DNA of 64,000 nucleotides, from the NCBI RefSeq assembly GCF_025151385.1, contig NZ_CP102287.1:496001-560000 (forward strand), given 5' to 3'. A program made the translations under genes and the position numbers. This document shows positions 1 to 10,483 of the stretch, one piece after another. The number at the start of each line of letters is the position of its first letter. The first letter of the stretch is position 1. The notes below the pieces were generated by a model. The model was not told the DNA's origin. It made no database searches and worked only from the letters and a program-made list of their open reading frames with translations. This DNA comes from Hoylesella buccalis ATCC 35310 (GTDB taxonomy: Bacteria > Bacteroidota > Bacteroidia > Bacteroidales > Bacteroidaceae).

Positions 1-516
1 AATTTAATCATGTTTTGCATTTTGGCAGTCGTCATCTTGGGCTCTGCCATCATGTGTGTACTAACAAAAAGGATTATGCGGGCGGCTACCTTTCTGATAT
101 TTGTTTTATTTGGTGTTGCAGGTATCTATTTCCTTTTAGGATATACATATTTGGGAGCAGCACAGATTGCTATTTATGCAGGGGGCATCACGATACTCTA
201 TATCTTTGCAATACAGTTGGTATCTAAGCGTACGCTCCAAGGATTAGTAGAACATCTCAAAGGTTCACGCGTCTTTCAGGGAGCTTTGCTCTCATTGATA
301 GGACTGGCTACCGTGATAGGTGTCTTGGTGAAGAACCAGTTTATACATCAAGCAACGCAGGTTGCCGATGCAGAAGTCTCGATGAATGTCATTGGCCAAG
401 CATTGGTAGGCTCTGAAAAATATCAGTATGTTTTGCCCTTTGAACTCATTTCCGTGTTTTTGTTGGCATGTATCATTGGCGGTTTGTTAATTGCCAGAAA
501 GGAGGATGATAAATGA
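1..516 (+). CDS. nuoJ: NADH-quinone oxidoreductase subunit J (5' end outside window)
   Basis: Membrane subunit of respiratory complex I. The frame is open from base 1 (codons begin at 1-3), and the first ATG at 10 gives 168 residues, but relatives carry several residues before this point, so the true start is probably upstream of the window. Several hydrophobic helices are visible. The stretch TRRIMRAA-like followed by GYTYLGAAQIAIYAGGI matches the conserved helix 2-3 region of NuoJ, which forms part of the proton path linking the quinone site to the antiporter-like subunits. The stop overlaps the nuoK start by four bases (ATGA at 513-516), which implies translational coupling. It is the first of five consecutive nuo genes. 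Confident family call; N-terminus incomplete. Confidence 0.93.
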   Translation, partial: NLIMFCILAVVILGSAIMCVLTKRIMRAATFLIFVLFGVAGIYFLLGYTYLGAAQIAIYAGGITILYIFAIQLVSKRTLQGLVEHLKGSRVFQGALLSLIGLATVIGVLVKNQFIHQATQVADAEVSMNVIGQALVGSEKYQYVLPFELISVFLLACIIGGLLIARKEDDK

Positions 517-821
517 TACCCGTTGAATGTTTGATAGGTCTGAGTGCGCTATTGTTTTTTATTGGCGTATTTGGCTTCGTTACCCGTCGTAATTTGTTGG
601 CAATGTTAATCTCCGTAGAGTTGGTTCTTAACTCCGCAGACATCAACTTTGCCGTGTTTAACCGCATCCTGTTCCCCGAACAGTTGGAGGGTTTTTTCTT
701 CACGTTGTTCTCCATTGGCATCAGTGCTGCCGAGACAGCGGTGGCGATTGCCATTATTATAAACGTTTACCGAAACTTTGGTAGTGATCAGGTGAACAGT
801 ATTGAAAATATGAAATTATAA
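513..821 (+). CDS. nuoK: NADH-quinone oxidoreductase subunit K
   Basis: Small three-helix membrane subunit of complex I (102 aa, the usual length). Two conserved membrane glutamates are present: Glu36 in SVELVLNSADINF and Glu74 in ISAAETAVAIAI, equivalent to the two essential glutamates of the family that form part of the proton channel. The start overlaps the nuoJ stop (ATGA) and an AAAGGAGG run at 498-505 sits about 7 nt upstream, an unusually good Shine-Dalgarno match for a Bacteroidota gene. nuoL begins one base after the stop codon, so the three genes are surely co-transcribed. Confidence 0.96.
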   Translation: MIPVECLIGLSALLFFIGVFGFVTRRNLLAMLISVELVLNSADINFAVFNRILFPEQLEGFFFTLFSIGISAAETAVAIAIIINVYRNFGSDQVNSIENMKL

Positions 822-822
822 G

Positions 823-2793
823 ATGATGGATTACAGTTATGTATATTTAATACTTCTTCTACCTGCACTCAGTTTCCTGATACTTGGACTGTTGGGTATG
901 AAGATGAGTCATAAGGTGGCTGGACTCATTGGCACCGTGGTGCTTGGTACGGTGTTCTGTCTCTCTTGCTACACCGCTTATGAATATTTTATAGGCGTAG
1001 GGCGTGGCGTTGACGGATTATATCCTACCATTACACCTTTTAATATTACGTGGTTGAAGTTTACTGAACTGCTTACCTTTAACATCGGTTTTAGGTTGAC
1101 ACCTATTTCTGTAATGATGTTAGTGGTTATCTCTACGGTCAGTTTCATGGTGCACATCTATTCCTTTGGCTATATGCACGGAGAAAAAGGTTTTCAGCGT
1201 TATTACGCTTTCCTTTCGCTCTTCACCATGTCAATGTTGGGCTTGGTAGTAGCAACCAATATCTTCCAGATGTATTTGTTTTGGGAATTGGTGGGCGTTA
1301 GCTCTTACCTGCTCATTGGTTTCTATTATCCCATGCACACAGCCGTGGCTGCTTCAAAGAAAGCTTTCATTGTAACACGCTTTGCCGATTTGTTCTTTTT
1401 AATCGGTATTTTGTTTTATAGCTTCTATGTAGGAACATTCAATTACGATTTAACCGCTACGCCAGAATTGGCAACTCATGCTGCTCATGCCGCTTGGGTG
1501 ATGCCGTTGGCTCTGTTCCTGATGTTTATTGGTGGTGCAGGTAAATCAGCCATGTTCCCTTTACACATTTGGTTGCCCGATGCGATGGAAGGTCCAACTC
1601 CAGTTTCGGCATTGATTCACGCTGCAACGATGGTGGTGGCAGGTGTGTATTTGGTGGCAAGTATGTTCCCCTTGTTCGTGGAATATGCGCCCGAACAGTT
1701 GCATTGGATTGCTTATATTGCAGCCTTTACTGCCTTTTATGCGGCTGCCGTAGCATGTGCACAGAGCGACATCAAGCGTGTCTTGGCATTCTCAACCATT
1801 TCGCAGATTGGTTTTATGCTCGTTGCTTTGGGCGTTTGCTTGCCCGATCCTGCCACAGGAGCAGTAGCAATGACCGAAGAATATGCCGACGTACAAGGAT
1901 TAGGATATATGGCAAGCATGTTCCATCTGTTTACGCATGCCATGTTCAAGGCTTGTTTGTTCTTGGGTGCAGGATGTGTGATTCATGCCGTACACTCCAA
2001 CGAGAAATATTATATGGGAGGACTTCGCAAGTACATGCCCATCACGCACATTACGTTCTTGATTTCATGTCTTGCTATTTCGGGCATTCCACCTTTCTCA
2101 GGATTCTATTCAAAGGATGAGATATTGGTGGCTTGTTACAACTTCCATCCCGTCATGGGAATGGTGATGAGCGGTATTGCTATGATGACCGCCTTCTATA
2201 TGTTCCGTTTGTATTACGTTATCTTCTGGGGTAAGAGCTATTACGAGTCGCATCAGGGCGAACCCAACGTGCATGCGCCTCACGAAGCTCCTGCGGTGAT
2301 GACCTTTCCGTTGATATTCTTGTCGCTCATCACTTGTACCGTCTTCCTTTGGGGGACACGTGCAGGACAACTGGTGTCTGCCAACGGCATTGGGTTTAAT
2401 ACGCATACCAACTGGTCAGTGGCGATTACCAGTACTGTATTGGCATTGCTTGCCATCGGTCTTGCCACCTTTATGTATAAAGGAGAGAAAACGCCAGTGG
2501 CAGACAAGTTGGCAAGTACTTTCCCAACCTTGCACCGCGCTGCTTACAAACGTTTTTATATGGACGAGGTTTGGCAGTTTGTGACACACAAAATTATCTT
2601 CCGTTGTGTCAGCCGTCCCATTGCTTGGTTCGACCGTCATGTCATTGATGGCTTCTTTAACTTCTTGGCATGGGGTACACAAGAGGCAGGCGAAAGCATC
2701 CGACCTTGGCAGAGTGGCGATGTGAGACAATACGCCATTTGGTTCCTTACAGGTAGTGTAGCATTGACGTTGGCATTGATTTGCTTGTTGTAA
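823..2793 (+). CDS. nuoL: NADH-quinone oxidoreductase subunit L
   Basis: Distal antiporter-like proton-pumping subunit of complex I (656 aa). The MrpA/NuoL-type core is clear: the conserved membrane Glu in LFWELVGVSSYLLIG near residue 154, the HIWLPDAMEGPTPVSALIHA signature around 248-267, and the central Lys in IKRVLAFSTISQIG near 317. The C-terminal region after about residue 500 contains the extra helix expected for the long lateral arm of NuoL. Two adjacent ATG codons (823 and 826) are both possible starts. It sits one base after nuoK and 38 bases before nuoM. No frameshift or unusual composition is seen. Confidence 0.96.
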   Translation: MMDYSYVYLILLLPALSFLILGLLGMKMSHKVAGLIGTVVLGTVFCLSCYTAYEYFIGVGRGVDGLYPTITPFNITWLKFTELLTFNIGFRLTPISVMMLVVISTVSFMVHIYSFGYMHGEKGFQRYYAFLSLFTMSMLGLVVATNIFQMYLFWELVGVSSYLLIGFYYPMHTAVAASKKAFIVTRFADLFFLIGILFYSFYVGTFNYDLTATPELATHAAHAAWVMPLALFLMFIGGAGKSAMFPLHIWLPDAMEGPTPVSALIHAATMVVAGVYLVASMFPLFVEYAPEQLHWIAYIAAFTAFYAAAVACAQSDIKRVLAFSTISQIGFMLVALGVCLPDPATGAVAMTEEYADVQGLGYMASMFHLFTHAMFKACLFLGAGCVIHAVHSNEKYYMGGLRKYMPITHITFLISCLAISGIPPFSGFYSKDEILVACYNFHPVMGMVMSGIAMMTAFYMFRLYYVIFWGKSYYESHQGEPNVHAPHEAPAVMTFPLIFLSLITCTVFLWGTRAGQLVSANGIGFNTHTNWSVAITSTVLALLAIGLATFMYKGEKTPVADKLASTFPTLHRAAYKRFYMDEVWQFVTHKIIFRCVSRPIAWFDRHVIDGFFNFLAWGTQEAGESIRPWQSGDVRQYAIWFLTGSVALTLALICLL

Positions 2794-2831
2794 TGCTTTA
2801 GTTAGAAAGATTTAATGAATAAAATACAAAA

Positions 2832-4316
2832 ATGAGTATATTAACATTATTCGTCGTTATTCCCGTCTTGATGTTGTTCGGGCTTTGGTTGGCTCGCAAC
2901 ATCCGTCAAGTACGTGGCGTCATGGTGGCTGGCTCTACCGCTTTGCTGGCACTCTCTGTTTGGCTTACTATTGCATTTATCCAAATGCGCCATGCAGGAA
3001 ATACCGAAGCCATGCTGTTTATGTACAGTGCACCTTGGTTCAAACCGCTTAACATTGCTTACACGGTAGGAGTGGATGGTATCTCGGTTGTCATGTTGCT
3101 CTTATCGAGTATCATCGTTTTTACGGGTACCTTTGCCTCTTGGCAGCTCAAACCCATGACTAAAGAATACTTCCTTTGGTTCACCTTGTTGAGCATTGGT
3201 GTGTTTGGCTTCTTTATCTCTATCGATTTATTTACCATGTTCATGTTCTACGAGGTGGCACTTATCCCGATGTATCTGCTCATAGGTGTGTGGGGTAGTG
3301 GTCCAAAAGAATATGCCGCTATGAAGTTGACGTTGATGCTCATGGGCGGAAGTGCCTTGCTGATTATCGGTATCCTGGGCATTTACTTCTATAGTGGAGC
3401 CACCACGATGAACGTACTTGAGATTGCTGCTCTGCACAACATTCCCGTTGATGTTCAGAAGATATTTTTCCCATTGATATTCATTGGATTCGGTGTGTTA
3501 GGCGCCTTGTTCCCCTTCCACACATGGTCACCCGATGGACATGCTTCTGCACCCACCGCTGTCTCTATGCTCCATGCTGGCGTGTTGATGAAGTTGGGAG
3601 GCTACGGCTGTTTCCGCATCGCCATGTTCTTGTTGCCCGAGGCGGCACAAGAGTTGGCTTGGATCTTCCTTATCCTCACCACCATCTCTGTAGTCTATGG
3701 TGCTCTTTCGGCTTGTGTACAAACCGACTTGAAATATATCAACGCCTATTCTTCGGTAAGTCACTGTGGTTTGGTGTTGTTCGCACTGTTGATGATGACC
3801 AAAACCGCTTGTACGGGTGCGATTCTCCAAATGCTCTCGCACGGTTTGATGACCGCTTTGTTCTTTGCGCTCATCGGTATGATTTACGGACGTACGCATA
3901 CACGTGATGTCCGTCAGTTGGGTGGATTGATGAAAATCATGCCTTTCTTGGGCGTGGGATATGTAGTGGCAGGTTTGGCGAACTTGGGGTTACCCGGTTT
4001 CTCCGGCTTCGTTGCTGAGATGACTATCTTTGTAGGCTCGTTTGCCAACAACGACACATTCCACCGCACCGCTACTATTATTGCTTGTACCTCCATTGTT
4101 GTTACCGCAGTTTATATCCTGCGTGTTGTCGGAAAAATACTATATCAGAAGGTACCCAATCCTCATTTTGAGCAACTCACTGATGCTACATGGGACGAGC
4201 GTGTGGCTGTGATGTGTTTGATATTCTGTGTAGCTGGCTTAGGTATCGCACCTCTGTGGGCAAGCAATGTCATCAATGATGCCGTAGGACCTATCCTACT
4301 CAATATAATACACTAA
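2832..4316 (+). CDS. nuoM: NADH-quinone oxidoreductase subunit M
   Basis: Second antiporter-like subunit of complex I (494 aa, normal length). Visible landmarks are the membrane Glu in MFYEVALIPMYLLIG near residue 140, the FPFHTWSPDGHASAPTAVSM region near 226-245, and the Lys of LKYINAYSSVSHCGLV near 301, which together mark the two half-channels of a proton pump. Polytopic throughout. It lies between nuoL and nuoN in the same direction, with an A-rich leader (AAAATACAAAA) before the ATG, typical for Bacteroidota translation starts. Confidence 0.96.
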   Translation: MSILTLFVVIPVLMLFGLWLARNIRQVRGVMVAGSTALLALSVWLTIAFIQMRHAGNTEAMLFMYSAPWFKPLNIAYTVGVDGISVVMLLLSSIIVFTGTFASWQLKPMTKEYFLWFTLLSIGVFGFFISIDLFTMFMFYEVALIPMYLLIGVWGSGPKEYAAMKLTLMLMGGSALLIIGILGIYFYSGATTMNVLEIAALHNIPVDVQKIFFPLIFIGFGVLGALFPFHTWSPDGHASAPTAVSMLHAGVLMKLGGYGCFRIAMFLLPEAAQELAWIFLILTTISVVYGALSACVQTDLKYINAYSSVSHCGLVLFALLMMTKTACTGAILQMLSHGLMTALFFALIGMIYGRTHTRDVRQLGGLMKIMPFLGVGYVVAGLANLGLPGFSGFVAEMTIFVGSFANNDTFHRTATIIACTSIVVTAVYILRVVGKILYQKVPNPHFEQLTDATWDERVAVMCLIFCVAGLGIAPLWASNVINDAVGPILLNIIH

Positions 4317-4329
4317 AGTTTAGAAGAAG

Positions 4330-5811
4330 ATGAATTACAGTCAATTCCTATATATGATGCCAGAGGTCACCTTAGTGGTGCTTTTGCTGGTTACGTTTGT
4401 TGTCGACTTTGCTACATCGCAGAAGATAAGGACGCTTGCTCCCACCGACAAGCGTCGCTCATGGTTCAATCCCATGATTTGTCTGCTTATGTTTGCGCAC
4501 ATCCTCATCAACCTATTCCCCATTGAGACACACACTGTTTTTGGGGGAATGTACATCGCTACACCTGCCATTGGGGTGATAAAGACGATTTTGGCTTTTG
4601 GAACGCTCATCGTTCTCATTCAGTCCAAAGAATGGTTGTCGCGTCCCGATACCGCTTTTAAGGAGGGAGAGTTTTACTTATTGGTGATAGCAACGCTGTT
4701 GGGAATGAATATGATGGTGAGTGCCAACCACTTCTTGCTCTTTTTCTTAGGCTTGGAAATGGCGAGCGTACCTATGGCTTGCTTGGTTGCGTTTGACAAA
4801 TATCGTCACGACTCAGCCGAAGCAGGAGCCAAATTCATATTGACAGCCACCTTCTCAAGCGGGGTGATGCTCTACGGTATCAGCTTTATCTATGGTGCGG
4901 TAGGCACGCTTTACTTTGAAGACATTGCCACACAGCTCACAGCCACACCGTTTACCATTCTTGGCATGGTGTTCTTTTTCAGCGGCTTGGGCTTTAAGAT
5001 TAGCTTGGTGCCTTTCCATTTCTGGACAGCCGACTCGTACCAAGGTGCGCCAACTACCGTTACTGGCTATCTCTCGGTAGTAAGTAAAGGTGCAGCAGCT
5101 TTTGCTCTTTGCACTATCTTGATGAAAGTCTTTGCCCCCATGGTCATCTATTGGCAATATTTGTTGTACATCGTTATTGTGTTGTCAATCACGGTAGCCA
5201 ACTTGTTCGCCATTCGTCAAACCAACCTGAAACGCTTTATGGCGTTCAGTTCTATCTCTCAGGCAGGTTATATTGTCTTGGCGATTGTTGGTAACTCGGC
5301 GTTGAGCGTCACTGCATTGAGCTTCTATGTGCTGATTTACGTGGTAGCTAACATGGCAGTTTTTACCATTATCAGTGCGGTAGAGGAACATAACAACGGT
5401 ACGGTGATGATGGACAGTTACAATGGCTTTTATCAAACCAATCCCAAGCTGGCTTTCCTCATGACTTTGGCATTGTTCTCGTTGGGTGGTATTCCACCGT
5501 TTGCGGGCATGTTCTCTAAGTTCTTTATCTTTATGGCAGCCGTGCAGGATGCCGATCTGAGTACTTCAGTAGGGGCATGGGCGTACATCGTGTTGTTCAT
5601 TGCGTTAATCAATACGGTCATCTCCTTGTATTACTACCTCTTGATTGTGAAGGCGATGTACATCAAGAAAAGTGAAAATCCATTGCCCATGTTCAAGAGT
5701 CACACAAACACCAAGTTGGCATTGGCTGTATGCACAGCCGGTGTAGTGTTGTTTGGCGTGTGCTACATGGTATTCGATTGGATACATGCGGCTTCGGTAG
5801 CCATTTCGTAG
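4330..5811 (+). CDS. nuoN: NADH-quinone oxidoreductase subunit N
   Basis: Third antiporter-like subunit of complex I (493 aa). It keeps the pump residues: Glu in FLGLEMASVPMACLVAF near 143, PFHFWTADSYQGAPTTVTG near 228, and Lys in LKRFMAFSSISQAGYIV near 300. It follows nuoM by 13 nt and is the last gene of the operon: a strong hairpin plus T-run lies just downstream. No nuoE, F or G can be judged because the upstream part of the operon is outside the window. Confidence 0.96.
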   Translation: MNYSQFLYMMPEVTLVVLLLVTFVVDFATSQKIRTLAPTDKRRSWFNPMICLLMFAHILINLFPIETHTVFGGMYIATPAIGVIKTILAFGTLIVLIQSKEWLSRPDTAFKEGEFYLLVIATLLGMNMMVSANHFLLFFLGLEMASVPMACLVAFDKYRHDSAEAGAKFILTATFSSGVMLYGISFIYGAVGTLYFEDIATQLTATPFTILGMVFFFSGLGFKISLVPFHFWTADSYQGAPTTVTGYLSVVSKGAAAFALCTILMKVFAPMVIYWQYLLYIVIVLSITVANLFAIRQTNLKRFMAFSSISQAGYIVLAIVGNSALSVTALSFYVLIYVVANMAVFTIISAVEEHNNGTVMMDSYNGFYQTNPKLAFLMTLALFSLGGIPPFAGMFSKFFIFMAAVQDADLSTSVGAWAYIVLFIALINTVISLYYYLLIVKAMYIKKSENPLPMFKSHTNTKLALAVCTAGVVLFGVCYMVFDWIHAASVAIS

Positions 5812-5833
5812 TTTTACGAATTTATACATAAAT

Positions 5834-5884
5834 AAAGTCCCTAACCTTTGGTATTTGAAATGCCATCGGGTAGGGACTTTTTTC
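5834..5884 (+). terminator. intrinsic terminator of the nuo operon
   Basis: AAAGTCCCTAACC at 5834-5846 pairs with GGGTAGGGACTTT at 5868-5880 (one mismatch), directly followed by a T-run. It lies 22 nt after the nuoN stop. Confidence 0.85.
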
Positions 5885-5949
5885 GTTGCGTGAATTCTCT
5901 TAATAACAGGCAAGTATTTTACTTCAGGTAAACTCATGCTAATTGGCAT

Positions 5950-6017
5950 CCAAAGTCATTGAGATTGGACGTTAAAGTCATGTAGATTAATGATCAAACT
6001 CATGGCTATTGAAAGGA
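5950..6017 (-). repeat. 22-bp tandem repeat, three degenerate units
   Basis: Units beginning AAAGTCATTGAG (5952), AAAGTCATGTAG (5974) and AAACTCATGGCT (5996) are spaced exactly 22 bp apart. They are the reverse complement of the cleaner array at 38591-38686 (CCAAAGTCATTGAG here equals CTCAATGACTTTGG there). The rest of the nuoN-DUF805 gap (5885-6305) holds no gene I can support beyond the promoter at 6144. Confidence 0.7.
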
Positions 6018-6143
6018 CGACAATATGAAGGCTGTAGATCGGTACTTGTGAAATCTCGAATACGAATAGTATACTGTCAGAATTAATATGTATTTACTCC
6101 AGCTAATTGATGCTTTTTTCTTTAAAAATTTTGAGTTAAAGAG

Positions 6144-6174
6144 TTGTTATATTGAATATTTAAAGCTAACTTTG
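6144..6174 (+). promoter_or_regulatory. Bacteroidota-type promoter for the DUF805 gene
   Basis: TTG at 6144-6146, 20 nt spacer, TAACTTTG at 6167-6174. It implies a leader of about 125 nt before the ATG at 6306. It matches the -33/-7 form that recurs throughout this window. Confidence 0.5.
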
Positions 6175-6305
6175 TCCTTAGAGAATGCGTGTATAGCTAT
6201 ATTGCAAAGCACTTTTAATAAAAGTAAAATTTTAAACTTCTGTTGTTCTTTAAACATCTTAATAACCAAGGTACAATGAGATTGTACCTATTAAAAAATA
6301 AAACT

Positions 6306-6716
6306 ATGGAACAAAATTCTATTCGTGAGGCATCGCCCAAGCTGTCGTTTTCCGATGCCGTTCGTCAAGTTTTTAACAAGTATGCAACCTTTAAGGGACG
6401 TGCGCGCCGGTCAGAGTATTGGTGGTTCGTGCTGTTTTACTGTTTGGTTTTAATTGCAGCAGCTTTATTGGATAACCTTTTTGGCATCACCTTTGAGTAC
6501 GCCTTTTACGGAGCGATTTATTGTCTTGCGGCACTCGTATTGTTCTTACCTAATTTAGCTGTTACAGTTCGTCGCTTGCATGACATTAACAAGAGCGGTT
6601 GGAATATTCTTTGGGGAATCATTCCGTTGATTGGAAGTATCTTATTGATTGTTTGGTGCTGCCAAGATTCAGATTTAGAGGCCAATAAATACGGCGAATC
6701 TCCTAAATATTTGTAA
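6306..6716 (+). CDS. DUF805 family inner membrane protein
   Basis: 136 aa when started at MEQNSIREASPK; an in-frame ATG at 6243 exists, but the residues it adds do not look like the family. The family pattern is present: an N-terminal cytoplasmic FNKYATFKGRARRSEYWWF segment, then four hydrophobic helices, with the conserved VRRLHDINKSGW loop near residue 95. DUF805 proteins (E. coli YhaH type) are small inner-membrane proteins of unknown biochemical role. It stands alone, convergent with uvrA, with its own promoter. Confidence 0.85.
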   Translation: MEQNSIREASPKLSFSDAVRQVFNKYATFKGRARRSEYWWFVLFYCLVLIAAALLDNLFGITFEYAFYGAIYCLAALVLFLPNLAVTVRRLHDINKSGWNILWGIIPLIGSILLIVWCCQDSDLEANKYGESPKYL

Positions 6717-6792
6717 CATTTAGGTATAATAAAATATGGAAGCGGGCACGGGCCTACTTCTATAAATATAGGTTAACTCTTTCGGAAGGGGG

Positions 6793-9621
6793 TTAGCCTT
6801 TAAGTTCTTGTTTTAAGAATTTTGGGGTATATCCCTTACTACTTTTGGCCACTTCTTCAGGCGTTCCCGTGGTTAAAATCATGCCGCCGCCACGTCCACC
6901 TTCTGGTCCCATGTCAATGATGTAATCGGCCAACTTGATGACATCCAGGTTGTGTTCGATAATTACAACCGTGTTACCACGATTAACCAATTGCTGAAGC
7001 ACGTCCATCAAGATGCGGATGTCCTCGAAGTGCAGTCCTGTTGTTGGCTCGTCAAGGATGTACAGCGTCTTTCCTGTGTCGCGTTTAGATAATTCGGTAG
7101 CCAACTTCACCCGCTGACTCTCACCGCCCGAAAGGGTAGTGGAGGGTTGTCCCAGTTTGATGTAGCCTAAGCCAACATCCTGAATGGTTTTGATTTTGTG
7201 TAGAATGTTAGGCACGGCATCGAAAAATTCTACCGCCTGATTGATGGTCATGTCCAGCACGTCGGCAATGCTTTTGCCTTTATATCTCACTTCAAGTGTC
7301 TCGCGGTTGTAGCGTTTGCCATGGCAAACCTCGCATGGCACCATCACATCGGGCAGAAAATTCATTTCTATCGTCTTGTAACCATTGCCACCGCAGGCCT
7401 CACATCGTCCACCTTTCACGTTAAACGAGAAGCGTCCAGGTTTGTAACCCCGTATTTTAGCCTCTGGTAGGTTGACGAACAGCGAGCGAATGTCGCTGAA
7501 CACGCCCGTATAGGTGGCTGGGTTGCTGCGAGGAGTTCGCCCTAACGGACTTTGATCTACATCCACCACCTTATCTATATAGTCGATGCCTTCTATCGAA
7601 TCGTACGACATTGGCTTTTTCAGCGAGCGATAAAAATGCTTCGACAGTATGGGCTGCAGCGTTTCGTTGATGAGAGTAGACTTGCCAGAGCCAGACACGC
7701 CCGTTACGACAATGAGTTTTCCAAGCGGAAACTCCACGTCAATATCCTTCAGGTTGTTACCTTTTGCTCCCTTTATCCAAATACTTTTGCCGTTGCCTTC
7801 ACGCCGTTTCGTGGGTAACTCAATGGCTCGTTTGCCATTTAGATAATCGGCCGTGATGGTATGTTGCTGGAGCATTTGCTGCGGAGTGCCTTGAAAGACA
7901 ACCTCACCTCCTTTGCGTCCAGCCTTTGGGCCGATGTCTATAATGTAGTCGGCAGCCAACATCATGTCTTTATCGTGCTCCACGACAATGACAGAGTTGC
8001 CCATGTCGCGCAATTCTTTCAGTGAGTGGATGAGCCGTTCGTTATCTCTTTGGTGCAAACCAATGCTGGGTTCGTCGAGAATATACAGCACATTGACCAG
8101 TTGTGAGCCAATTTGAGTGGCCAGTCTGATGCGCTGGCTCTCGCCTCCGGACAAAGAGGCAGACGCGCGGTTGAGTGAAAGATAGTCGAGACCAACTTCC
8201 AGTAAGAAGCTCACGCGTGCTCTCAATTCCTTCACAATCTCAGTAGCAATGGTTCTTTGTTGTTTGTCCAGATGCTCCTCCACATGGTCGAGCCACTCTT
8301 TCAGTTCGGTGATATCGAGGTTGGCAATCTCTGAAATGTTGTGGTCCCATATCTTGTACGACAACGATTCTCGCTTGAGCCTCATGCCGTTGCATTCAGG
8401 ACAAGTGGTCGTGGCAAGAAACTGGTCTGCCCATTTTTGTCCGGCTGTCGAATCATCATTCTCCATGACCGTACGCAGGTATTTGATGATGCCTTCAAAA
8501 GTCACAAAATAGTCACTACTGGTACGAACTAAGTCTTTGGAAATCTTGATGTTTTCAAGGCTTCCATAAAGTATTTCATCAACCACATCCTGCGGTATGT
8601 CTTTGAATGGAGTTTTGAGTGTCAGATCGTATTTGTGCAAGATGGCATCGATTTGCCAGAATATCATCTGGTTCTTGTATTTGCCCAATGGGACGATGGC
8701 ACCATCATGTATGCTAAGTTTGTCATTCGGAATAACTTTTGAAAGGTCAATCTCGTTGACATAGCCCAAACCTTTGCAACGCTGACAGGCACCCTCTGGC
8801 GAGTTGAAAGAAAAGATGTTGGGGGCGGGTTCACCGTATGAAATGCCGCTGACGGGGTCCATCAGGCGTTTGGAGAAGTTGCGTATTTCGCCTGTTTCTT
8901 TGTTCATAATCATGATGACACCGTCGCCTTGCCTCATGGCTATCTGTACTGTTTTCTTCAGTCGCTCATCATCTTTACCACGCACCTGCAACTTGTCGAT
9001 CACCACCTCAATGTTGTGGTTCTTGTACCGGTCAACCTTCATGCCGCGAACAATCTCCTTGATTTCTCCATCTACCCGCATGTAGAGATAGCCTTTGCGC
9101 CGCATACTCTCGAAAAGTTCGCGATAGTGGCCTTTTCTTTGCCTGACCAAGGGAGACAAAATGTAGATGCGCTTGTCGGCATAGTCGTTGAGAATCATCT
9201 CAATAACCTTCTCTTCGGTGTATTTTATCATTTTTTCACCCGACAGATAGCTGTATGCTGTACCGGCCCGGGCATAGAGAAGGCGCAGGTAGTCGTATAT
9301 TTCAGTGGTTGTACCTACAGTAGAGCGTGGATTTTTGTTGGTGGTTTTCTGCTCGATGCTGATGACTGGAGACAGTCCTGTGATTTTATCTACATCGGGT
9401 CTTTCCAGGTTACCGAGGAAGTTTCTGGCGTATGCCGAGAACGTTTCGATATACCTTCGTTGGCCTTCGGCAAAAATAGTGTCGAATGCCAAGGATGATT
9501 TTCCTGAACCTGATAAGCCTGTAATAACGGTGAGTGCATTGCGTGGAATCTCTACATCGATGTTCTTAAGATTGTGTACGCGTGCACCCCATATATTAAT
9601 CTTTTCGTCTTCGCGAGTCAT
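6793..9621 (-). CDS. uvrA: excinuclease ABC subunit UvrA
   Basis: DNA damage sensor of nucleotide excision repair: it loads UvrB onto lesions as an ATP-dependent dimer. 942 aa, full length. It has two ABC ATPase modules, with Walker [15 protein letters not shown] near residue 35 and [14 protein letters not shown] near 645, and signature motifs [12 protein letters not shown] and [12 protein letters not shown]. Zinc-binding cysteine pairs are visible: [29 protein letters not shown] and CEVCHGKRY. The start [20 protein letters not shown] is the family start. It lies 27 nt downstream of a type IX secretion cargo gene on the same strand and may share its transcript. Confidence 0.97.
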   Translation of the reverse strand: MTREDEKINIWGARVHNLKNIDVEIPRNALTVITGLSGSGKSSLAFDTIFAEGQRRYIETFSAYARNFLGNLERPDVDKITGLSPVISIEQKTTNKNPRSTVGTTTEIYDYLRLLYARAGTAYSYLSGEKMIKYTEEKVIEMILNDYADKRIYILSPLVRQRKGHYRELFESMRRKGYLYMRVDGEIKEIVRGMKVDRYKNHNIEVVIDKLQVRGKDDERLKKTVQIAMRQGDGVIMIMNKETGEIRNFSKRLMDPVSGISYGEPAPNIFSFNSPEGACQRCKGLGYVNEIDLSKVIPNDKLSIHDGAIVPLGKYKNQMIFWQIDAILHKYDLTLKTPFKDIPQDVVDEILYGSLENIKISKDLVRTSSDYFVTFEGIIKYLRTVMENDDSTAGQKWADQFLATTTCPECNGMRLKRESLSYKIWDHNISEIANLDITELKEWLDHVEEHLDKQQRTIATEIVKELRARVSFLLEVGLDYLSLNRASASLSGGESQRIRLATQIGSQLVNVLYILDEPSIGLHQRDNERLIHSLKELRDMGNSVIVVEHDKDMMLAADYIIDIGPKAGRKGGEVVFQGTPQQMLQQHTITADYLNGKRAIELPTKRREGNGKSIWIKGAKGNNLKDIDVEFPLGKLIVVTGVSGSGKSTLINETLQPILSKHFYRSLKKPMSYDSIEGIDYIDKVVDVDQSPLGRTPRSNPATYTGVFSDIRSLFVNLPEAKIRGYKPGRFSFNVKGGRCEACGGNGYKTIEMNFLPDVMVPCEVCHGKRYNRETLEVRYKGKSIADVLDMTINQAVEFFDAVPNILHKIKTIQDVGLGYIKLGQPSTTLSGGESQRVKLATELSKRDTGKTLYILDEPTTGLHFEDIRILMDVLQQLVNRGNTVVIIEHNLDVIKLADYIIDMGPEGGRGGGMILTTGTPEEVAKSSKGYTPKFLKQELKG

Positions 9622-9648
9622 TTGTATCCTGTTGCTTCCTAAATTGTT

Positions 9649-10368
9649 TTATTTACCCATCTTGGTGCCACCATCTTCATTGTATCCTCTCAGTAAATTT
9701 ACGTCTGTTTTGATGTTGAAAGTTCTTCCGTCGGCACCCTTTGCTTTGACTAAACAGAAGTAAACGCCCTGCTTCACGTCTTTGCCTTGGAACTTTCCAT
9801 CCCAACCATCGGCTGGATTTGTCCACTCGAACAACTTTTGTCCCCACCGGTTAAAAATGTATGCCTTGAACTCTGTCAGACTTTGCCAACCGTCTTTGGC
9901 TTTATAGATGTCATTGATGCCATCACCATTAGGTGAAAAAGCATTAGGCATATCCAGCTTACTTTCTGAAATAGAAACAGTTATCGGTGATGCGTCAGCC
10001 CAATATTCCTCCGTATACTTCACCGAGTCAGTGCCATGAGTGAAGATGGCGTAGAGCACTACTCGATGCGAACCCGCCTTGGTGAAAGTCACTTCGGTAT
10101 CTTGTTCGTAGCGTATGAGATACGGTTTCTCGTCACCTTCAAGGGTAAACCGCCATTCGAAGTAAGCGTTCCAGTCTCCTTGATTCGCTACATTTGCTGA
10201 AAATTTGGCCTTTAAAGGTGCTGAACCACTAAATTCAGTGACCGCCTCACTCGTTTCGCCATCTACTGTTGTGAAGATGGCAGATGGACTTATCGTGGGT
10301 GTCTCTTGTGCCATGATGTGCAAAGAGGTTAGCAGCATGAGAATGAATAGGGCTGTCTTAATTTTCAT
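9649..10368 (-). CDS. secreted protein with gliding-motility type C-terminal sorting domain
   Basis: 239 aa from [12 protein letters not shown] (a longer open frame to 10431 adds an implausible N-terminus). A signal peptide (residues 1-20, ending HIMAQ) is followed by an immunoglobulin/PKD-like region and then, from about residue 137, [18 protein letters not shown] and [11 protein letters not shown]. This is the hallmark of the CHU_C / TIGR04131 type B sorting domain recognised by the type IX secretion system. The protein is therefore expected at or beyond the outer membrane. Function unknown. It is divergent from the LysM gene at 10484 and upstream of uvrA. Confidence 0.85.
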   Translation of the reverse strand: MKIKTALFILMLLTSLHIMAQETPTISPSAIFTTVDGETSEAVTEFSGSAPLKAKFSANVANQGDWNAYFEWRFTLEGDEKPYLIRYEQDTEVTFTKAGSHRVVLYAIFTHGTDSVKYTEEYWADASPITVSISESKLDMPNAFSPNGDGINDIYKAKDGWQSLTEFKAYIFNRWGQKLFEWTNPADGWDGKFQGKDVKQGVYFCLVKAKGADGRTFNIKTDVNLLRGYNEDGGTKMGK

Positions 10369-10462
10369 TTTTGATTCGTTTTGAACAATGAGAATGGTGC
10401 AATCCGAAGACAAAGATAGTAAAAGATTCATGACTAATAGTGAGGTGTTGAATATTTTTTTG

Positions 10463-10470
10463 TATTTTTG
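10463..10470 (+). promoter_or_regulatory. -7 element TATTTTTG before the LysM gene
   Basis: TATTTTTG lies 13 nt before the ATG at 10484, which would give a very short leader. No TTG at the usual 19-21 nt spacing is present, so only half the promoter is supported. Confidence 0.35.
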
Positions 10471-10483
10471 CAGTTAAATAAGG

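Noticed and set aside
6088..6279. 63-codon frame upstream of the DUF805 gene
   Set aside because: AT-rich, low-complexity, spans a good promoter and has no start context; treated as leader.
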